Assembly: GCA_017428325.1 (NCBI GenBank)
Contig: JAFRRA010000006.1
Span: forward strand, 62,001-126,000
From: Bacteroidales bacterium
GTDB lineage: Bacteria > Bacteroidota > Bacteroidia > Bacteroidales > UBA932
Length of the DNA stretch: 64,000 nt
Direction of reading: 5' to 3'
The position numbers and the translations under genes were made by a program. Shown piece by piece: positions 52,878 to 62,240 of this stretch (positions are counted from its first letter, which is position 1; every line of letters begins with the position of its first letter). Under the pieces are notes generated by a model. That model saw only the letters and a list, made by a program, of their open reading frames with translations. It ran no database searches and was not told the DNA's origin.

Positions 52878-54194
52878 CTATCTTCCCTTCAACCTTCCGG
52901 TCTTGGTAAGTCCGTCATAATGCCTCATCAGCAGATGGCTTTCAATCTGCTGCAGCGTATCCAGCACAACGCCCACCATAATCAGCAGGGATGTGCCGCC
53001 GTAGAACTGTGCGAACTGGTTGTTTACTCCAACTATCATAGCCAGTGCAGGAAGTATACCTACGATGGCCAGGAAGATGGAACCAGGCAAAGTGATACGG
53101 GACATTATAGTGTCTATGTACTCGGCTGTCTGCTTGCCAGGCTTAACGCCAGGGATGAATCCGCCGTTCTTCTTCATTTCCTCTGCCATCTGGGTAGGAT
53201 TGATGATGACAGTGGTGTAGAAGTATGTGAAGATGATGATCAGGAACGCGAATACCGCATTGTACCAGAATCCCTTCACGTCTGAGAACGTGGCTGCGAA
53301 TCCTCTTGTGGACTCAAAGCGGGAGAACATCAGAGGGAACATCATGAGAGCCTGCGCGAATATGATAGGCATAACGTTGGCAGCATTGATCTTCAGAGGG
53401 ATGTACTGTCTTACACCACCATACTGCTTGTTGCCTACGATTCTCTTTGCATATTGTACAGGAACCTTGCGGGTACCCTGGACAAGTGCAATTGTGAGAG
53501 CGAAGACAACGAACAGGAGAATGAACTCAACAATCAGCATCAGAGGGCCGCCCACGCTTGCATTCATTCTTGTACCGATTTCAGCAACAAGGGCGTGAGG
53601 CAGTCTGGCTACGATACCGATCATAATGATCAGGGAGATACCGTTGCCAATACCGCGGTCTGTGATTCTTTCGCCGAGCCACATGATGAACATGGTTCCT
53701 CCGATAAGCACCAGAGTCGCAAACAGATTGAAGGAGAATCCCTGAAGCAGGAACGCCTCCTTAGGAAGCTGGGCGTGAAGGTTCTGAAGATAAGCAGGGC
53801 CCTGGATCGCAAGAATTGCGATGGTCAGGTAACGTGTCCACTGGTTCATCTTCCTTCTTCCGCTCTCGCCTTCTTTCTGAAGCTTCTGGAAGTAAGGAAC
53901 CATAATGCCGAGGAGCTGGAGAACGATAGATGCGGAGATGTAAGGCATTACACCGAGCGCAAATATCGAAGCGTTACCGAACGCTCCTCCGGAGAACATG
54001 TTGAGCAATCCCAGGAGACCCTCAGATGTCTGAGCCGTCAGATTTGAATCGGCGATCATGTTAGGGTTAATTCCCGGCATCACTACAAAGCTTCCAAGAC
54101 GGTAGACCAGAATCAGGAGAAGCGTGTATACGATTCTCTTCCTCAGATCTTCGATCTTGAAAATGTTCCTTATAGTTTCTATCAGTTTCTTCAT
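52878..54194 (-). CDS. secY: protein translocase subunit SecY
   Basis: The 438-residue protein has ten membrane segments and SecY landmarks: FKIEDLRKRIVYTLLLILVYRLG at the start, FNMFSGGAFGNASIFALGVMPYISASIVLQLL-type region (about 63-95) and TRKVPVQYAKRIVG (about 236-249). It forms the Sec channel. It follows rplO by seven bases. Confidence 0.97.
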   Translation of the reverse strand: MKKLIETIRNIFKIEDLRKRIVYTLLLILVYRLGSFVVMPGINPNMIADSNLTAQTSEGLLGLLNMFSGGAFGNASIFALGVMPYISASIVLQLLGIMVPYFQKLQKEGESGRRKMNQWTRYLTIAILAIQGPAYLQNLHAQLPKEAFLLQGFSFNLFATLVLIGGTMFIMWLGERITDRGIGNGISLIIMIGIVARLPHALVAEIGTRMNASVGGPLMLIVEFILLFVVFALTIALVQGTRKVPVQYAKRIVGNKQYGGVRQYIPLKINAANVMPIIFAQALMMFPLMFSRFESTRGFAATFSDVKGFWYNAVFAFLIIIFTYFYTTVIINPTQMAEEMKKNGGFIPGVKPGKQTAEYIDTIMSRITLPGSIFLAIVGILPALAMIVGVNNQFAQFYGGTSLLIMVGVVLDTLQQIESHLLMRHYDGLTKTGRLKGR

Positions 54195-54201
54195 TTTTTG
54201 T

Positions 54202-54648
54202 CTAGATTACAGTTGCTGTTCCGTTCAAAGCCTCGATCTTCTCCACTGCGCTCTTTGAGAATGCGTTGGCAGATACGTTGAGCTTGCTCTTGAGTTCTCC
54301 GTTGCCAAGGATCTTCACCAGGTCGTTCTTGGAAACAAGACCGTTCTGGATGAAAGTCTCGAGGGTGATGGAGTCTGTGGCGAGCTTCTCGCTCAGAGAC
54401 TGAAGGGATGAAAGGTTGATGACCTTGTAAACAACTTTCTTGGTGTTGGTGAAACCGAACTTAGGCAGCTGCCTCTGGATAGGCATCTGACCGCCCTGGA
54501 AACCGAGCTTGTTGGCATAACCGCTGCGCTGCTTGGCACCGTTCATACCGCGTGTAGCTGTTCCGCCGTGTCCGGATCCTTCTCCGCGACCGATTCTCTT
54601 TTCCTTTCCCAAGGAACCCTTTGCAGGTTTTAATGTATTGAGTTTCAT
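54202..54648 (-). CDS. rplO: 50S ribosomal protein L15
   Basis: The 148-residue protein starts MKLNTLKPAKGSLGKEKRIGRGEGSGHGGTA, diagnostic of L15, with the globular domain from about residue 70. It binds 23S rRNA. Confidence 0.98.
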   Translation of the reverse strand: MKLNTLKPAKGSLGKEKRIGRGEGSGHGGTATRGMNGAKQRSGYANKLGFQGGQMPIQRQLPKFGFTNTKKVVYKVINLSSLQSLSEKLATDSITLETFIQNGLVSKNDLVKILGNGELKSKLNVSANAFSKSAVEKIEALNGTATVI

Positions 54649-54660
54649 CTGTTGTCCTCC

Positions 54661-54840
54661 TTAAATTTCCTCAATCGTGACAAGGTGACGGACCTTCTCG
54701 ATCATACCCTTGATGACTGGGGTCAGTTCAACTTCTACGGAATGGTGAATCTTCTTGATTCCTAAGGCCTCGAGAGTCGCGATCTGTCTTTTGGTCGCAC
54801 CGCTCTTTCCTCTTACCTGTGTAACTTTTACTTTAGCCAT
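54661..54840 (-). CDS. rpmD: 50S ribosomal protein L30
   Basis: A 59-residue frame between rplO and rpsE begins MAKVKVTQVRGKSG and contains QIATLEALGIKKIHHSVEV, the L30 fold. Start ATG at 54840 and stop TAA at 54663-54661. It is too short for many gene callers but fits both the family and the operon order. Confidence 0.96.
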   Translation of the reverse strand: MAKVKVTQVRGKSGATKRQIATLEALGIKKIHHSVEVELTPVIKGMIEKVRHLVTIEEI

Positions 54841-54851
54841 AATGAATCTCC

Positions 54852-55382
54852 TTATCCGTTAAATACTTTGTTCATAGGAACGCCTCTCAGACCTGCTACG
54901 GTATAAGCATCCCTCATCTGTGAAAGGGCTGCGATAGTAGCCTTCACCAGGTTGTGAGGGTTGGACGATCCCTTGGATTTTGCAAGCACGTTGTGGATAC
55001 CTACAGACTCGAACACGGCACGCATAGCACCACCGGCCTTCACTCCTGTACCAGGAGCGGCTGGCTTCATGAATACCTCTGCACCGCCGAATTTGGCAAT
55101 CTGCTCATGAGGGATAGTGTTATTGTATACAGGTACCTTCACAAGATTCTTCTTGGCATCCTCGATAGCCTTGGAGATAGCTGTGGTAACCTCATTGGCC
55201 TTGCCAAGTCCGTAACCTACGACACCTTTCTCGTCTCCGACAACTACTATGGCTGCGAAGCTGAAGTGGCGGCCACCCTTTGTAACCTTGGTCACTCTGT
55301 TGATAGCTACCAACCTGTCCTTAAGCTCGAGATCAGTAGTTCTGATGTCTTTGTTCTTATTGTTCATCTCTGCCATAGCCAT
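54852..55382 (-). CDS. rpsE: 30S ribosomal protein S5
   Basis: The 176-residue protein has [25 protein letters not shown] (about 21-45) and [16 protein letters not shown] (about 139-154), the double-stranded RNA-binding and S5 domains. ATGs at 55382 and 55376 are both possible; the first overlaps the rplR stop by one base. It takes part in decoding fidelity. Confidence 0.97.
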   Translation of the reverse strand: MAMAEMNNKNKDIRTTDLELKDRLVAINRVTKVTKGGRHFSFAAIVVVGDEKGVVGYGLGKANEVTTAISKAIEDAKKNLVKVPVYNNTIPHEQIAKFGGAEVFMKPAAPGTGVKAGGAMRAVFESVGIHNVLAKSKGSSNPHNLVKATIAALSQMRDAYTVAGLRGVPMNKVFNG

Positions 55383-55738
55383 TAGAATTTAAGACCGCCC
55401 TTGCGTGCGGCGTCTGCCAAACTTTTTACTCTTCCGTGATAGAGGTAACCTCCGCGGTCGAATGCAACCTCGGTGATGCCCTTTGCAGCGGCAACCTTAG
55501 CGGCAGCCTCGCCAACGAGAGCGGCAACCTCGATCTTGGTCTTGCCTTCGGTCTGAGCTGCAACATCCTTGTCGAGGGATGAAGCGGCTGCCAAGGTAAC
55601 ACCGTTAACATCGTCGATGAACTGAACATAGATCTGCTTGTTGGATCTGAACACGCTCATCCTTGGTCTTTCGGCCGTACCGCTGACAATCTTGCGGATA
55701 CGGTAACGGATTCTCTGTCTTCTTTCTATCTTATTCAT
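55382..55738 (-). CDS. rplR: 50S ribosomal protein L18
   Basis: The 118-residue protein has [32 protein letters not shown] (about 6-37 spans the 5S rRNA-binding start) and [20 protein letters not shown] (about 93-112), the L18 motifs. It helps dock 5S rRNA. Confidence 0.97.
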   Translation of the reverse strand: MNKIERRQRIRYRIRKIVSGTAERPRMSVFRSNKQIYVQFIDDVNGVTLAAASSLDKDVAAQTEGKTKIEVAALVGEAAAKVAAAKGITEVAFDRGGYLYHGRVKSLADAARKGGLKF

Positions 55739-55751
55739 AACCTATCCTCCA

Positions 55752-56309
55752 TTATTTAGCTGCGGCTGTCTTACCTGCCTTTCTGCGGAGTACCTCGCCC
55801 TCGAACTTGATACCCTTGCCCTTATAAGGCTCAGGCTTGCGGAATGAGCGTACCTTTGCGGCAACCATACCGAGCAGCTGCTTGTCAGCGCTCTTCAAAA
55901 TAAGAATCGGGTTGGCTCCCTTCTTTACCTGAGGAACCTCAGCGGTAACCTCGGCCGGAAGCTGGAGATAGATATCGTGAGAATAACCGAGGCTGAACTT
56001 GAGAGTCTGGCCGGCTGCCTCTACACGGTAACCTACACCTACGAGTTCCTGCTTGGTCTGGAAACCTTCAGAAACTCCTACAACCATATTGTGAATGAGA
56101 GCACGATAAAGTCCGTGCATAGATCTGTGGCGCGGCTGGTCTGTAGGTCTCTTTACAGTTACCACGCCTCCCTCAACGGATACTTCAATGTCCGGATCAA
56201 CCTTCTGCTGAAGCTCTCCCTTAGGGCCTTTAACCTTAACCACATTGTCCTTTACGGAGATATCAACTCCCTGTGGAAGGCTTACAGGTAATTTTCCTAT
56301 TCTTGACAT
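55752..56309 (-). CDS. rplF: 50S ribosomal protein L6
   Basis: The 185-residue protein has the two-domain L6 fold, starting MSRIGKLPVSLPQGVDI and ending with the signature KPEPYKGKGIKFEGEVLRRK (about 157-176). It sits near the GTPase-associated centre. Confidence 0.98.
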   Translation of the reverse strand: MSRIGKLPVSLPQGVDISVKDNVVKVKGPKGELQQKVDPDIEVSVEGGVVTVKRPTDQPRHRSMHGLYRALIHNMVVGVSEGFQTKQELVGVGYRVEAAGQTLKFSLGYSHDIYLQLPAEVTAEVPQVKKGANPILILKSADKQLLGMVAAKVRSFRKPEPYKGKGIKFEGEVLRRKAGKTAAAK

Positions 56310-56327
56310 ATCAAATAAATTTTTCTG

Positions 56328-56723
56328 TTAGTAAACATAGCAAAGCACCTCGCCGCCTACGTTCTGCAGCCTGGCTTCCTTGTCTGTCATAATACCCTTT
56401 GATGTAGAGAGGATGGCGATACCCAGTCCGTTGAGGACCCTTGGCATGTTCTCCACACCCCTGTACTGTCTCAGACCCGGACGGCTTACCCTGACAATCT
56501 TCTTGATGGCAGGAGTCTTGGTCTCAGGATGGTACTTAAGCGCAATCTTTATAGTTCCTACGGGCTCACTCTCCACGATCTTGTAGCTGAGGATGTAACC
56601 CTTCTCGAAGAGTACCCTGGTCAGCTCCTTCTTCATCTTGGAGGCAGGAATTTCAACCACCTTATGGTTGGCCCTGTAAGCATTCCTGATTCTTGTCAAA
56701 AAATCTGAAATCGGATCAGTCAT
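56328..56723 (-). CDS. rpsH: 30S ribosomal protein S8
   Basis: The 131-residue protein starts MTDPISDFLTRIRNAYRANH and ends GVGGEVLCYVY-like (NVGGEVLCYVY), with STSKGIMTDKEAR (about 107-119), all typical of S8. It binds 16S rRNA and, in other bacteria, represses its own operon. Confidence 0.98.
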   Translation of the reverse strand: MTDPISDFLTRIRNAYRANHKVVEIPASKMKKELTRVLFEKGYILSYKIVESEPVGTIKIALKYHPETKTPAIKKIVRVSRPGLRQYRGVENMPRVLNGLGIAILSTSKGIMTDKEARLQNVGGEVLCYVY

Positions 56724-56765
56724 TGTCTTGTGTTTTTAATAATCGATATCCTTTAGTTAACTATT

Positions 56766-57035
56766 TTACCAGCTTGCCTTGCGTACGCCAGGGATCAGAC
56801 CCTTGGAGGCCATCTCTCTGAACTGTATTCTGCTGATTCCGAATACTCTCATATATCCCTTCGGTCTTCCGGTCAGGGAGCAGCGGTTGTGAAGCCTTAC
56901 AGGAGAAGCGTTCTTCGGAAGCTTGTCCAGAGCTGCATAATCGCCTGCGGCCTTGAGAGCCTTGCGTTTCTCAGCATATTTGGCGCACAGTTTCGCACGT
57001 TTAACTTCACGTGCCTTCATTGATTCTTTTGCCAT
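56766..57035 (-). CDS. rpsN: 30S ribosomal protein S14, zinc-less form
   Basis: The 89-residue protein ends with the S14 signature [43 protein letters not shown] region (within about 51-89). It lacks the C-x2-C...C-x2-C zinc site of the short S14 form and is the longer non-zinc type. It belongs to the 30S head. Confidence 0.97.
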   Translation of the reverse strand: MAKESMKAREVKRAKLCAKYAEKRKALKAAGDYAALDKLPKNASPVRLHNRCSLTGRPKGYMRVFGISRIQFREMASKGLIPGVRKASW

Positions 57036-57050
57036 ATACTATCTGTTTTA

Positions 57051-57698
57051 TTATTTCTTCTTGAACGGTACTCCGAAGGCAGCCAGAAGTGCGCGAGCCT
57101 CCTCGTCCTTGGTTGTGCTGGTAACGAAAGTGATCTCCATTCCGAGAACCTTTGATACCTTGTCTATATCAATCTCCGGGAAGATGATCTGCTCCTTGAG
57201 GCCGAGGGTGTAGTTGCCCTTGCCGTCGAATTTCTCCTCAACGCCCTTGAAGTCGCGGATACGAGGCAGGGAAACTTTGATAAGTCTCTCCATGAACTCG
57301 TACATCTTTGCTCTGCGAAGAGTTACCTTGCATCCGATAGGCATGCCCTTTCTCAGCTTGAAGGAAGCGATGTCCTTTCTTGAGTAGGTCAGAATAGCCT
57401 TCTGGCCGGTGATCAGTGCGAGCTCCTCAGCTGCGTTCTCGACAATCTTCTTGTCTGCAACTCCGGCGCCGACGCCCTGGTTGATGGTTATCTTCTCGAG
57501 TCTTGGAATCTGCATGGTGGACTTGAAGCCAAACTGCTTTGCAAGCTCTCCAGCTATCCTTTCCTTGTACTCCTTCTGCAGGTTTGGAACCCATCCCTTA
57601 GGAACTACCTGCTCGCCGCCCTGCTTCTTGGCCTTGCTTTCGCCCTTAGACTGCTTTGCGTTCTTGGCGGCCTGCTCTTTCTTAACTTCCTTTGCCAT
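57051..57698 (-). CDS. rplE: 50S ribosomal protein L5 with N-terminal extension
   Basis: The 215-residue protein has the L5 core ([14 protein letters not shown], about 63-76; [13 protein letters not shown], about 125-137). It is preceded by about 30 extra residues rich in Lys, Ala and Glu ([18 protein letters not shown]), which L5 usually lacks (about 180 residues). The extension may contact rRNA or be disordered. It binds 5S rRNA and contacts P-site tRNA. It overlaps the rplX stop by one base. Confidence 0.96.
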   Translation of the reverse strand: MAKEVKKEQAAKNAKQSKGESKAKKQGGEQVVPKGWVPNLQKEYKERIAGELAKQFGFKSTMQIPRLEKITINQGVGAGVADKKIVENAAEELALITGQKAILTYSRKDIASFKLRKGMPIGCKVTLRRAKMYEFMERLIKVSLPRIRDFKGVEEKFDGKGNYTLGLKEQIIFPEIDIDKVSKVLGMEITFVTSTTKDEEARALLAAFGVPFKKK

Positions 57699-58021
57699 TA
57701 CTTAATCTCCTCCCCTGATTTTTTAGCATAACGTACAAGCTTGCCCTTATCGTTAAGGCGACGTCCAATTCTGGTCGGACCACCCTTTACAGGGTCTACA
57801 AGCTGCAAGTTGGAAATATGTATAGGAGCCTCCTGCTTGATGATACCACCCTGAGGGTTGTTTGCATTTGGCTTTGTGTTCTTGCTTACCATATTGAGTC
57901 CCTCAACGATGGCGCGCATATTCTTACGGTCAACTCTGAGAATCTTGCCAGTCTTTCCTTTCTCGTTACCGGCATTCACGAAGACCATATCACCTTTCTT
58001 TACGTGGAATTTTACATTCAT
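57698..58021 (-). CDS. rplX: 50S ribosomal protein L24
   Basis: The 107-residue protein carries the KOW motif ([21 protein letters not shown], within about 8-28) and [15 protein letters not shown] (about 58-72), typical of L24. It starts assembly of the large subunit. Confidence 0.97.
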   Translation of the reverse strand: MNVKFHVKKGDMVFVNAGNEKGKTGKILRVDRKNMRAIVEGLNMVSKNTKPNANNPQGGIIKQEAPIHISNLQLVDPVKGGPTRIGRRLNDKGKLVRYAKKSGEEIK

Positions 58022-58038
58022 TGCAATACCTCCTATGA

Positions 58039-58404
58039 TTAAAGCACCTCAGGGGCAAGTGAAACAATCTTCATATAGTTGTCGCGGAGCTCTCTTGCAA
58101 CAGGACCGAATATACGGGTTCCCCTTACCTCACCCTGGTTGTCCAGGAGGACGCAAGCGTTCTCGTCGAATCTAATGTAAGAACCGTCTGCACGGCGGAT
58201 CTCTTTCTTTGTCCTTACAACTACTGCCTTGGAAACTGAACCCTTCTTGGCGTCAGCTCCAGGGATAGCACTCTTTACCGCTACCACGATCTTGTCTCCT
58301 ACACCGGCGTAACGGCGCCTGGTACCACCCAGCACGCGGATGCAGAGAACTTCCTTTGCACCGCTGTTGTCGGCTACCATCAATCTTGATTCCTGCTGTA
58401 TCAT
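58039..58404 (-). CDS. rplN: 50S ribosomal protein L14
   Basis: The 121-residue protein starts [20 protein letters not shown] and includes [13 protein letters not shown] near the C-terminus, diagnostic of L14. It lies at the subunit interface. Confidence 0.98.
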   Translation of the reverse strand: MIQQESRLMVADNSGAKEVLCIRVLGGTRRRYAGVGDKIVVAVKSAIPGADAKKGSVSKAVVVRTKKEIRRADGSYIRFDENACVLLDNQGEVRGTRIFGPVARELRDNYMKIVSLAPEVL

Positions 58405-58407
58405 AGC

Positions 58408-58662
58408 TTATTTAACTTTTTCAACGATTTCAACTAATCTCCAGCGCTTTGTCTTTGACAGAGGACGGGTCTCCATGATCCTTACGGTATCACCCTCGGA
58501 GCACTCGTTCTTCTCGTCGTGCGCTACGAACTTTGTGGTTTTATTTACGAACTTGCCGTAAATAGGGTGTTTCTCTTTGGTCTTTACAGCTACGACGGCA
58601 CTCTTGTCCATCTTGTTGCTGACTACAACACCTACTCTTACTTTCCTAAGCTTCCTTTCCAT
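58408..58662 (-). CDS. rpsQ: 30S ribosomal protein S17
   Basis: The 84-residue protein has [16 protein letters not shown] (about 11-26) and the ending [18 protein letters not shown], the S17 pattern. It starts at the last base of the rpmC stop. Confidence 0.97.
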   Translation of the reverse strand: MERKLRKVRVGVVVSNKMDKSAVVAVKTKEKHPIYGKFVNKTTKFVAHDEKNECSEGDTVRIMETRPLSKTKRWRLVEIVEKVK

Positions 58663-58865
58663 TACTTGCTCTGTTTTTTGTTCTCGATTTCAGTCAGGAT
58701 TGTAAGCATCCTGGTGATATCTTTCTTGGCCTTTCTGATCTGAGATGTATTCTCTAATGGAGAGACAGCGTGGTTGAGAAGCATCTGGTTCAGGGCAGCG
58801 CGGCTTGTATCAAGCTTCTCCCTGAGGTCCTTCTCGCTCATTTCGCGTATTTCTTTGGTATCCAT
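58662..58865 (-). CDS. rpmC: 50S ribosomal protein L29
   Basis: The 67-residue all-helical protein has [21 protein letters not shown] (within about 4-24) and [15 protein letters not shown], typical of L29. It lies near the exit tunnel where chaperones dock. Confidence 0.97.
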   Translation of the reverse strand: MDTKEIREMSEKDLREKLDTSRAALNQMLLNHAVSPLENTSQIRKAKKDITRMLTILTEIENKKQSK

Positions 58866-58879
58866 AATCTAAATCTCAT

Positions 58880-59302
58880 TTACTGTTTAACATAATCCCT
58901 TCTTACTACAAACTTGGTAGAAACAGGGAGTTTCTGGGCTCCGAGTCTCAGGGCCTCCTTGGCAACCTCCATAGGAACACCCTCAACTTCGATAAGCATT
59001 CTACCAGGGGTTACAGGGGCTACGAATCCCTCAGGGCTACCTTTACCCTTACCCATACGTACTTCTGCAGGTTTCTTTGTGAATGGCTTGTCCGGGAAAA
59101 TACGGATCCAAACATATCCTTCACGCTTCATATAACGGACTACAGCCTGACGTGCAGCCTCTATCTGCTGACCGGTCATCCAGCAAGACTCCAGGGTCTT
59201 GATTCCGAAAGAACCGAATGCAAGCTGAGTTCCTCTGTGGGCCTGTCCTTTCATACGGCCCTTCTGCATCCTTCTGAACTTGGTTTTCTTTGGTTGTAAC
59301 AT
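58880..59302 (-). CDS. rplP: 50S ribosomal protein L16, first gene of the operon
   Basis: The 140-residue protein starts [19 protein letters not shown] and shows [15 protein letters not shown] (about 24-38) and [16 protein letters not shown] (about 82-97), diagnostic of L16. The ATG at 59302 was chosen over an upstream in-frame start that adds ten Lys-rich residues. A consensus promoter lies about 65-95 bases upstream. In most bacteria rpsC precedes rplP in the S10 operon; here the upstream 288 bases are non-coding and then comes a dipeptidase gene. Confidence 0.97.
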   Translation of the reverse strand: MLQPKKTKFRRMQKGRMKGQAHRGTQLAFGSFGIKTLESCWMTGQQIEAARQAVVRYMKREGYVWIRIFPDKPFTKKPAEVRMGKGKGSPEGFVAPVTPGRMLIEVEGVPMEVAKEALRLGAQKLPVSTKFVVRRDYVKQ

Positions 59303-59367
59303 AGCTTTTAGCTTTATCTTGTTAATTTTCAACGACTTAGGTTGTAACGGAACCTCGCGTTGGGGTG

Positions 59368-59398
59368 CAAAGGTAAAACAAATATCTGAATCTGCAAA
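59368..59398 (-). promoter_or_regulatory. consensus promoter of the rplP-rplQ operon
   Basis: On the leftward strand TTTG (59398-59395), a 19-base spacer and TACCTTTG (59375-59368) match the Bacteroidota promoter consensus at both boxes and the usual spacing. The predicted leader before rplP is about 60 bases. Confidence 0.85.
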
Positions 59399-59423
59399 TT
59401 TTTTCGCTAAAATTTTTATTCAT

Positions 59424-59450
59424 TTTGGCTAAAATTTTTTGATAGCCAAA
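59424..59450. other. AT-rich inverted repeat upstream of the rplP promoter
   Basis: TTTGGCTA at 59424-59431 and TAGCCAAA at 59443-59450 form a perfect eight-base inverted repeat about 25 bases upstream of the -33 box, in an A/T-rich stretch that also repeats GCTAAAATTTTT. It could be an upstream activating or protein-binding site. Confidence 0.4.
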
Positions 59451-59538
59451 GAACCAATTCTCAGCGATTTATAAATCTGCAAACTCTCCCCGATACCCGC
59501 ATTTTGGATTTCTGAACCAAAAATTTTTCAAAAAAATA

Positions 59539-59563
59539 CGGAACCCCGGGATTCGGAGTTCCG
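59539..59563 (-). terminator. terminator of the membrane dipeptidase gene
   Basis: A ten-position stem (59539-59548 with 59554-59563, one C-A mismatch) is followed on the leftward strand by TATTTTTTTG. It lies 27 bases past the dipeptidase stop. Confidence 0.85.
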
Positions 59564-59590
59564 CAATCTTCTATCAGTTTTGGCTAGGTT

Positions 59591-60745
59591 CTATTTGAAT
59601 TGGGAGGCGTAGGCTTCGCAGGCTTTCCAGACGCGGAGGAGGTTCCCGCCCCAGAAGGCTTCGAGTTCCTCTGCGGTCCAGCCCCTCTTGAGGAGTTCCA
59701 CGGTGAGGTTCTTCATCTGGGCGGAATTATCCATTCCGACAACGCCACCGCCGCCGTCAAAGTCTGTTCCCAGACCCACATGGCGGTATCCCACGAGGTT
59801 TTTGATGTGGTCTATGTGGTTTGCCAGGACGGCAACGCCCACTTTATAGTAAGGAAGGTCATCGCTGAGGAAAAAGCGGCCGGTTCCTACCTGGATCACT
59901 CCGTCCACTGCGGCTATGGCGCGGATTTCATCGTCAGTGAGGTTTCTGGTTTGGGACGGCTTGAGAGCGCGGCAGCCGGAATGGGAAGCCAGAACCGGAG
60001 CCTTGATTACCTTGAGAACATCCACCAGGGCCTCGGAGGAAATGTGGGACACGTCAACCATTATGCCCAACTGCTGCATCCTCTCCACAACCTTCTCCCC
60101 GAACGGGCTCAGGCCGTGTCCGGTATTCGGATACCAGTAATAGGACTTCACATAGCGGCTGCCGTCGCAAATCTGGTTTGGAGTGTTGTGGGAAAGGGTT
60201 ATGTACTTGACGCCCATCCTGGCAAACTCGTCCAGATCCTCCAGGGTACGGACCGGATATCCATTCTCTATGCAGAGCACCACAATCCTCTTTCCCTCCT
60301 TCTTCAGGCGGTAGACGTCTTCCGTGGAATAGGCGATGCCGGCCTCGCTGCTGCAGTAATTGTTTACATAGTCTATCCAGCTCTGCAGTTCTTTGTGGCA
60401 CCAGTTATATGCGGAATCCAGGGATTTCTGGTTCTGCCACGGCCCCTGGTCCAGATAAATGGCGAAGAAAGCCCCGTCCTGGCCGCCCCTTCTCATCAGC
60501 TCGAAGCTGGTCTGCCCCTTTGCCACGGTATAATGGCCGTCCGGATGCATTGCGTAAGTCGGAGTGTCCACGTGAGTGTCAAAGGAGATGGCAACCTTGT
60601 GGATGCTGTCCGCAAGCGCCATATACTCTGCGTCCGTAAGGTTGAGCGCTCCGCTCTTTCTGCATTTGCCGCAATGCTTATCCTGTGCAACAAGGCTGCC
60701 GGCAACCAGAAGCGCCGCCGCCAGAAGGAAAAATACTCTTTTCAT
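59591..60745 (-). CDS. secreted membrane dipeptidase (M19, renal dipeptidase type)
   Basis: The 384-residue protein has a signal peptide (about 1-20, ending SLVAQ). The M19 metal-binding sites follow: FDTHVDTP (about 54-61), LSHNTPNQ (about 184-191), VDVSHISSEAL (about 232-242), ASHSGCRAL (about 254-262) and GLGTDFDGG (about 322-330). It hydrolyses dipeptides, often with D-residues, outside the cytoplasm. A CGKCRKSG motif near residue 25 is unusual. It may take part in murein peptide recycling together with the enzymes at 1247-3684. Confidence 0.92.
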   Translation of the reverse strand: MKRVFFLLAAALLVAGSLVAQDKHCGKCRKSGALNLTDAEYMALADSIHKVAISFDTHVDTPTYAMHPDGHYTVAKGQTSFELMRRGGQDGAFFAIYLDQGPWQNQKSLDSAYNWCHKELQSWIDYVNNYCSSEAGIAYSTEDVYRLKKEGKRIVVLCIENGYPVRTLEDLDEFARMGVKYITLSHNTPNQICDGSRYVKSYYWYPNTGHGLSPFGEKVVERMQQLGIMVDVSHISSEALVDVLKVIKAPVLASHSGCRALKPSQTRNLTDDEIRAIAAVDGVIQVGTGRFFLSDDLPYYKVGVAVLANHIDHIKNLVGYRHVGLGTDFDGGGGVVGMDNSAQMKNLTVELLKRGWTAEELEAFWGGNLLRVWKACEAYASQFK

Positions 60746-60778
60746 ATTTCTAATAATATAATATCAAAAACTGTTGAC

Positions 60779-62176
60779 TTAACCGGCATTGCCCTTGCGC
60801 CTCCACCATTTCATGGATACTGCCAGGAGTATCAGAAGGGCGCTGGCGGCAAGGCAGATCCACATAAGAAGCCCGCCCCAGCCGGCCGTGAAGGCAATCG
60901 GGACAAGGGTTATGAGGATAATTTCCACCGGAGCGATCGGGAGGTACGCCAGGGCGTAATCGTCCATAGTCTTGCTCTTCATCTGAGGATCCACGATCCT
61001 TTCCAGGGCGATACCCATAGCCATGGTTCCCGTCCACCAGCCCCAGGAGAAGATGGAACGCTCAAACCAGTAACTTGGGCTGAGCCTGCGTCCGAAGTAG
61101 AACGTGATGGCAAATACCACGGTAACTCCCACAAGCACCAGAACCAGAAGCGGCAGCCAGTACTGTACCACAACACCAAGTTTAATGGAGGCCACTCCGC
61201 AGGTCACCAGAAGGTCTGTAAAGAAACTGCCCTCCCTCTGTACGGTCTCGCGGCTTACATAATCAGAAACCTTAGTGACATCGAAAAGCTTCTTGAGGAG
61301 CAGTCCGGCCACAAATGCGCAGGAAAATACCGGCAGTTCCAGCCCGCTGTATGGAGCCGGAAGGCCGCTGCACCAGTTCTTGACAGCCACGCTGAGCAAA
61401 TACCCCAGGAATGCCACCACAAACACAATGGCAAAATGGAATGTCATATGCTCGATTGAAATAGAAGAGGTCGTGGCCTGTCCGAGGCTATCCCTCTTGC
61501 CTTCCGGCAGGAGACCGGTCCTGAGCTCGGGAGGCAGGTCTTTGAAATCGGCGATGAATTTTGTCTGCTTGTGCCTGGCTCCCCATTTGATTATGAAAAG
61601 CCCGAATATGATGGCCATAATCACTCCCACGGTAGCGGTTGTCATTCCAAGGGTCATGGCGTCGTCCCACTTGAGACCGCCTTCAAGGTTCTCGAAGGCG
61701 CTGCCAATGGCCGCTGCTGTCCCGTGTCCGCCGTAGAAACCCGTAGGGAGCATCGCTCCGAACGCGCTGTTAAGGTCCGGCCATATTGTCTTGAAAAGGT
61801 AAATGCCCAGCAACCCCATGATACCCCACTGCAGAAGCATTCCCAGCTGGGCGTAAACCCACATAGGCCCCACTCTGGTGACGACTTCCTTGACAGAAGC
61901 CTTCTGTGCAGAGAAAGGAAGGGTGGCGAACACCAGGGCTATCAGGACGGCCGCATAGGAGGAAAGGTTTCCGGAGAACGGAATCCATCCCAGGCCGTGA
62001 GGCCCCAGGGCCAGTCCAAGAAGACCGGCTATAAGGCTAGGCGGTATGAACAGTTTCTGTACCAGTTTGACTTTTACCCTGATGAGCTTGCCCACAAGCA
62101 TAAGGGCGAAGATAAAGCCCATATCCACCAGGAACACCCACGGCGTAAAGCCCTGAAAATGGAAGAAATCGTTCAT
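60779..62176 (-). CDS. gltS: sodium/glutamate symporter, GltS family
   Basis: The 465-residue membrane protein has the two-repeat GltS layout: GLLGLALGPHGLGWIPF (about 52-68) and PTGFYGGHGTAAAIGSAF (about 145-162) early, and FERSIFSWGWWTGTMAMGIALER (about 365-387) late. It imports glutamate with Na+. It is longer than Escherichia coli GltS (401), with an extra cytoplasmic loop around residues 205-235. It is divergent from the DUF4294 gene. Confidence 0.92.
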   Translation of the reverse strand: MNDFFHFQGFTPWVFLVDMGFIFALMLVGKLIRVKVKLVQKLFIPPSLIAGLLGLALGPHGLGWIPFSGNLSSYAAVLIALVFATLPFSAQKASVKEVVTRVGPMWVYAQLGMLLQWGIMGLLGIYLFKTIWPDLNSAFGAMLPTGFYGGHGTAAAIGSAFENLEGGLKWDDAMTLGMTTATVGVIMAIIFGLFIIKWGARHKQTKFIADFKDLPPELRTGLLPEGKRDSLGQATTSSISIEHMTFHFAIVFVVAFLGYLLSVAVKNWCSGLPAPYSGLELPVFSCAFVAGLLLKKLFDVTKVSDYVSRETVQREGSFFTDLLVTCGVASIKLGVVVQYWLPLLVLVLVGVTVVFAITFYFGRRLSPSYWFERSIFSWGWWTGTMAMGIALERIVDPQMKSKTMDDYALAYLPIAPVEIILITLVPIAFTAGWGGLLMWICLAASALLILLAVSMKWWRRKGNAG

Positions 62177-62198
62177 TGCCTAATTATTAAGACAAACA

Positions 62199-62206
62199 CA
62201 AATATA
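62199..62206 (-). promoter_or_regulatory. gltS promoter element TATATTTG
   Basis: CAAATATA on the plus strand reads TATATTTG leftward, 22 bases before the gltS ATG. Confidence 0.5.
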
Positions 62207-62228
62207 CAAAAATGCACAAGTTTTGCAG

Positions 62229-62236
62229 TATTTTTG
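62229..62236 (+). promoter_or_regulatory. TATTTTTG element four bases before the DUF4294 start
   Basis: The TAnnTTTG match ends four bases before the GTG at 62241, so transcription from it would start at about the start codon. This is the second near-leaderless arrangement in the window after tgt. An alternative ATG at 62268 exists. Confidence 0.4.
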
Positions 62237-62240
62237 AAAC

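Noticed and set aside
59600..61459. Rightward open frame of about 619 codons opposite the dipeptidase and gltS genes
   Set aside because: It is an antisense frame across two well-supported genes and the gap between them; its translation has no recognisable domain.
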